DNA of 64,000 nt from Paraburkholderia saeva (GTDB lineage: Bacteria; Pseudomonadota; Gammaproteobacteria; Burkholderiales; Burkholderiaceae), in NCBI RefSeq assembly GCF_907164555.1, contig NZ_CAJQZC010000012.1:92818-156817 (forward strand), in the 5' to 3' direction. Below, one piece after another: positions 61,324-64,000 of this stretch. Below the pieces are notes generated by a model, which saw only the letters and a list, made by a program, of their open reading frames with translations, did not search any database and was not told the origin of the DNA. Each line of letters opens with the position of its first letter. The first letter of the stretch is position 1. The translations under genes and the position numbers were made by a program.

Positions 61324-62609
61324 GCGGCACGTTCCGTTCGCTGCGCGGATACAACTATCGGGTGTGGGCGGGCGGGGCGATTGTCTCCAACGTTGGGACG
61401 TGGATGCAGCGCACGGCGCAGGACTGGCTGGTCCTGACGCAGTTGACGCATCACAACGCGACGGCGGTTGGTATTGTGATGTCGTTGCAGTTCGGTCCGC
61501 AGATGCTCCTCTTGCCGTTGACGGGCTATGCGGCCGATCATCTCGACCGGCGCAAGCTCCTGTTCGTCACGCAGGGAGCGATGGGCACACTCGCGCTCGG
61601 CCTGGGGATATTGACCGTCACTGGACTCGTACAGTTGTGGCAGGTGTACGTGTTTGCGTTTCTGCTCGGCTGTGTCACCGCGTTCGATTCGCCGGCGCGC
61701 CAGACATTCGTGTCGGAACTGGTTGGCGAGACCGATCTGTCTAACGCCGTGGCGCTCAATTCGACTTCATTCAACGCCGCGCGAATGATAGGCCCCGCCG
61801 TGGCGGGTGTCCTGATCGCGGCAGTGGGCACGGGATGGGTCTTTCTTGTCAATGCGGCATCGTTCGTGGCTGTGCTTGGATCGCTTCGACTGCTACGTCT
61901 CGACGAGCTTTATCGAAAAAGCAGTGCAGTGCGCAAGCGGGGCAGTCTCGCTGACGGCTTTCGTTATGTCTGGACACGACCCGACCTCAAGGCGGTATTG
62001 CTGATGCTTTTTCTGATCGGCACGTTCGGGCTCAATTTTCCGATTTTCATCTCGACGATGTCGGTCACTGCGTTTCGCGCGGGCGCTGGCGAATACGGAT
62101 TGCTGACGTCCATCATGGCGATCGGGTCGGTGACGGGCGCGCTGCTTTCCGCACGTCGTGCGCGGCCGCACATCATGTTATTGCTGGCGGCTTCGGCCGT
62201 TTTCGGTCTGGGCTGCGCGCTGGCGGCGGCGATGCCGAACTACTGGCTGTTTGGCGCGGTGCTCGTGATGCTCGGCATTTCGGCGCAGACGGTCACGACA
62301 TCGACGAACAGCTACGTGCAACTGGCAACCGAGCCCGAGATGCGCGGACGGGTCGTCGCGATTCTGCTGGCCATCGCGCTGGGCGGCACGCCACTCGGTG
62401 CGCCGGTCGTGGGCTGGGTCGCAGACCGCTTTGGGCCGCGCTGGGCGCTTCTGGTCGGCGCGGCTGCGGGGTTTGCAGCGGCGGTCGTCGCGATCCGGTT
62501 TTTGATGAAGCGGGGTGACCTGCGTGTGGTGAGAGAGGGCGCGCGGATTCGCATCAGTTTCGCGCGACGCGGCGATGGGGATACCGTTGCATCTACACAG
62601 TCGCCGTGA
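61320..62609 (+). CDS. MFS exporter (EntS/TetA-like)
   Basis: 429 aa, 12 TM helices, GTG start overlapping the previous stop. RVWAGGAIVSNVGTWMQRTAQDWLVL is typical of the MFS_3 (EntS-like) group; GYAADHLDRRKLL is the loop 2/3 motif, and DSPARQTFVSELV is conserved in the group. Probably drug or siderophore export, controlled by the upstream MarR protein. Confidence 0.88.
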   Translation: MSGTFRSLRGYNYRVWAGGAIVSNVGTWMQRTAQDWLVLTQLTHHNATAVGIVMSLQFGPQMLLLPLTGYAADHLDRRKLLFVTQGAMGTLALGLGILTVTGLVQLWQVYVFAFLLGCVTAFDSPARQTFVSELVGETDLSNAVALNSTSFNAARMIGPAVAGVLIAAVGTGWVFLVNAASFVAVLGSLRLLRLDELYRKSSAVRKRGSLADGFRYVWTRPDLKAVLLMLFLIGTFGLNFPIFISTMSVTAFRAGAGEYGLLTSIMAIGSVTGALLSARRARPHIMLLLAASAVFGLGCALAAAMPNYWLFGAVLVMLGISAQTVTTSTNSYVQLATEPEMRGRVVAILLAIALGGTPLGAPVVGWVADRFGPRWALLVGAAAGFAAAVVAIRFLMKRGDLRVVREGARIRISFARRGDGDTVASTQSP

Positions 62610-62799
62610 GATTTGCGTCGGCCCGTCCCCGGCCACCCTTATAATCCGGCATGACTCCATTCATCTCCAGTTCAGCAAGCTTGCCGCCGGGAGCACCGGC
62701 TACGCGATTCACCGGTTTGCTGGTCGCGCATACCTCAGCGCAACATTCACCGTCCACGCGTGTGGAATGCACGTTCCACGCGCTCCCGCCGGCGGTCGA

Positions 62800-63657
62800 A
62801 TGAAAATACCCAAACGACTTGCACCGCTTCTCGAAGAAGGACTCATCGACGAAGTCATCGGCCAGTTGATGAGCGGCAAGGAGGCCACAGTCTACGTCGT
62901 GCGCAGTGGCGAAACGACACGTTGCGCAAAGGTCTACAAGGACGCGAAGCAGCGCAGTTTTCGGCAAGCCGCGTCGTATCGGGACGGCCGCAAGGTCAAG
63001 AACAGCCGGCAGGCGCGGGCAATGGAGAAGGGTACGCGTTACGGCCGTCAGATGCAGGAAGCGTCATGGCAGAACGCCGAAGTCGACGCGCTGTTCCGGC
63101 TTGCCGGCGCAGGCGTGCGCGTGCCGCAACCGTATATCTGTACCGACGGTGTGTTGCTGATGGAACTGGTGATCGATGCAGAGGGTGACGTCGCGCCACG
63201 ACTCAACGACGTCGATCTGACCGAAGCCCGCGCCCTCGAACTGCACGCGCTGCTGCTGAATCAGGTTGTCCGCATGCTCTGTGCAGGGGTGATTCACGGC
63301 GACCTGTCGGAATACAACATTCTGCTGGCAGCGGATGGGCCTGTGATCATCGATCTGCCCCAGGCCGTCGACGCAGCCGGTAACAACGAAGCCGCCGCGA
63401 TGCTCAAGCGGGACGTCGACAATCTGGCCGCGTACTTCGGACGATTTGCACCGCAACTACTCACCGCGAGTTACGGCACGGAAATCTGGACGCTTTTCGA
63501 AGCGGGGCGGCTGCATGTCGATGTCGAATTGACCGGGCGCATCGAAGTCGACACGCGACCTGTGGATCTCGATGGCGTGCTGCAGGAACTCGAAGAGACA
63601 CGTCTCGAGGAAGAGGCACGAGCGCGGCGACAGCAGGAACTGTCCGCAGGCCGGTAA
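62800..63657 (+). CDS. RIO-type serine kinase
   Basis: 285 aa from ATG 62800; ATG 62767 is an alternative and the ribosome site is weak. N-lobe: SGKEATVYVVRSG with CAKVYK (ATP-binding lysine). Catalytic loop HGDLSEYN (H166, D168, N173), metal-binding D185 in IIDLPQAVD. These are the RIO1 kinase signatures; bacterial members may act on ribosome-associated or unknown targets. The Glu/Arg-rich C-terminal helix (LEETRLEEEARARRQQEL) is predicted coiled. Confidence 0.88.
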   Translation: MKIPKRLAPLLEEGLIDEVIGQLMSGKEATVYVVRSGETTRCAKVYKDAKQRSFRQAASYRDGRKVKNSRQARAMEKGTRYGRQMQEASWQNAEVDALFRLAGAGVRVPQPYICTDGVLLMELVIDAEGDVAPRLNDVDLTEARALELHALLLNQVVRMLCAGVIHGDLSEYNILLAADGPVIIDLPQAVDAAGNNEAAAMLKRDVDNLAAYFGRFAPQLLTASYGTEIWTLFEAGRLHVDVELTGRIEVDTRPVDLDGVLQELEETRLEEEARARRQQELSAGR

Positions 63658-63901
63658 CCGTGCCCGATGTCTCCCGAAGATCGCCCGTCAAGTGATGGTG
63701 TTCGAGGCATGTCTCCGTTCGGCCGATTCTGTTGCAAAACTCGAAGGCCGGACGAGGCCTGCCACGCCTGCGATATCTGGGGCACGCGCCTCGCACCTGG
63801 CGTCGTTCAACCTGCGAGCCGATAAACATCAAACGTTGGTCCAACTGCTTGCCAGTGTTTGACATAATATAAATTATCGAGCTTTTTTTTGTCAGAGCTT
63901 T

Positions 63902-63949
63902 TTAGTAATGTCTGGTTCTGGCTCATTAGAAATGTCCGGTTCCCGGCTC
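63902..63949. repeat. Tandem 24-bp repeats at a possible IS end
   Basis: TTAGTAATGTCTGGTTC (63902) and TTAGAAATGTCCGGTTC (63926) match at 15 of 17 positions with exactly 24-bp period. Confidence 0.6.
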
Positions 63950-63999
63950 CGGGCCGGCGGCTGTGGCGCATGCTGCGGCATCACAGCCAGCCCGGAGCC
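63945..63999. repeat. Long hairpin at the right window edge
   Basis: GGCTCCGGGC (63945-63954) pairs with GCCCGGAGCC (63990-63999) and inside it GGCTGTG (63959-63965) pairs with CACAGCC (63982-63988). A 17-bp interrupted stem with a 16-nt loop. Confidence 0.7.
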
Positions 64000-64000
64000 C

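Larger units (their letters stand above)
63658..64000. other. Right-edge interval with IS-end-like repeats
   Basis: No gene. AT-rich around 63860-63905, then tandem repeats and a long hairpin to the window edge, suggesting the start of a mobile element whose transposase lies outside. Confidence 0.5.

Overview
The window looks like a chromosomal segment of a GC-rich betaproteobacterium of the order Burkholderiales, most likely Paraburkholderia, Caballeronia or a close relative. The grounds are strong G/C preference at third codon positions, many LysR-type regulators with catabolic neighbours, the prkA-yeaH-spoVR operon, and small proteins typical of that order (PGDYG protein, a DUF3022-like protein, a short TFPASDPPS protein). 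This placement is inference from gene content. No rRNA, tRNA, CRISPR array or intact transposase was seen.

Layout. 0-6.4 kb is an amino-acid catabolism patch: the end of a polar amino-acid ABC permease, a FAD amino-acid dehydrogenase preceded by a tandem glycine riboswitch, a ureohydrolase (agmatinase or guanidinobutyrase), a decayed GABA aminotransferase, a LysR regulator and an odd HAD-like protein. A type II NADH dehydrogenase follows. 8.4-14.4 kb holds a LysR gene divergent from an aldehyde dehydrogenase, NCS1 permease and GMC oxidoreductase operon, which reads as uptake plus two-step oxidation of an unidentified alcohol or amine. 14.7-17.1 kb has a YhfC-type membrane protease, a DUF3022-like gene, a PGDYG gene and a Spy/CpxP-like periplasmic protein. 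17.3-20.1 kb has LysR, Lrp and a saccharopine-dehydrogenase-like gene. 20.1-20.9 kb carries an unmarked 51-aa CydX-like protein coupled to a P-loop kinase. A lipoprotein, corA (with two tiny leader ORFs) and a LysE exporter follow.

24.0-30.1 kb is a ribose operon, rbsB-A-C-R-K, with a perfect LacI-type operator just after its promoter. A chemoreceptor and a hydratase-family gene come next. 33.9-38.9 kb is prkA-yeaH-spoVR. 38.9-39.8 kb is a large non-coding nested inverted repeat. 39.9-45.4 kb has a KgtP-like transporter and a taurine/sulfonate-type set (TauD-like dioxygenase, binding protein, ATPase, permease). 45.5-54.5 kb is a mixed run: glycosyltransferase, NmrA-like protein, small hydrophilic protein, SRPBCC protein, cold-shock protein, a chemoreceptor without a sensor domain, a lipoprotein carboxylesterase and a dienelactone hydrolase. 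54.6-58.7 kb has three oxidoreductases (MDR, Old Yellow Enzyme, SDR) divergent from a LysR gene. 58.8-63.7 kb holds AraC, LysE, MarR, a small membrane protein, an MFS exporter and a RIO-type kinase. The right edge shows repeat structure resembling the end of an insertion sequence.

The most unusual items are the orphan CydX-kinase pair, the nested inverted-repeat element, the riboswitch-controlled dehydrogenase, the corA leader ORFs and several intergenic palindromes.
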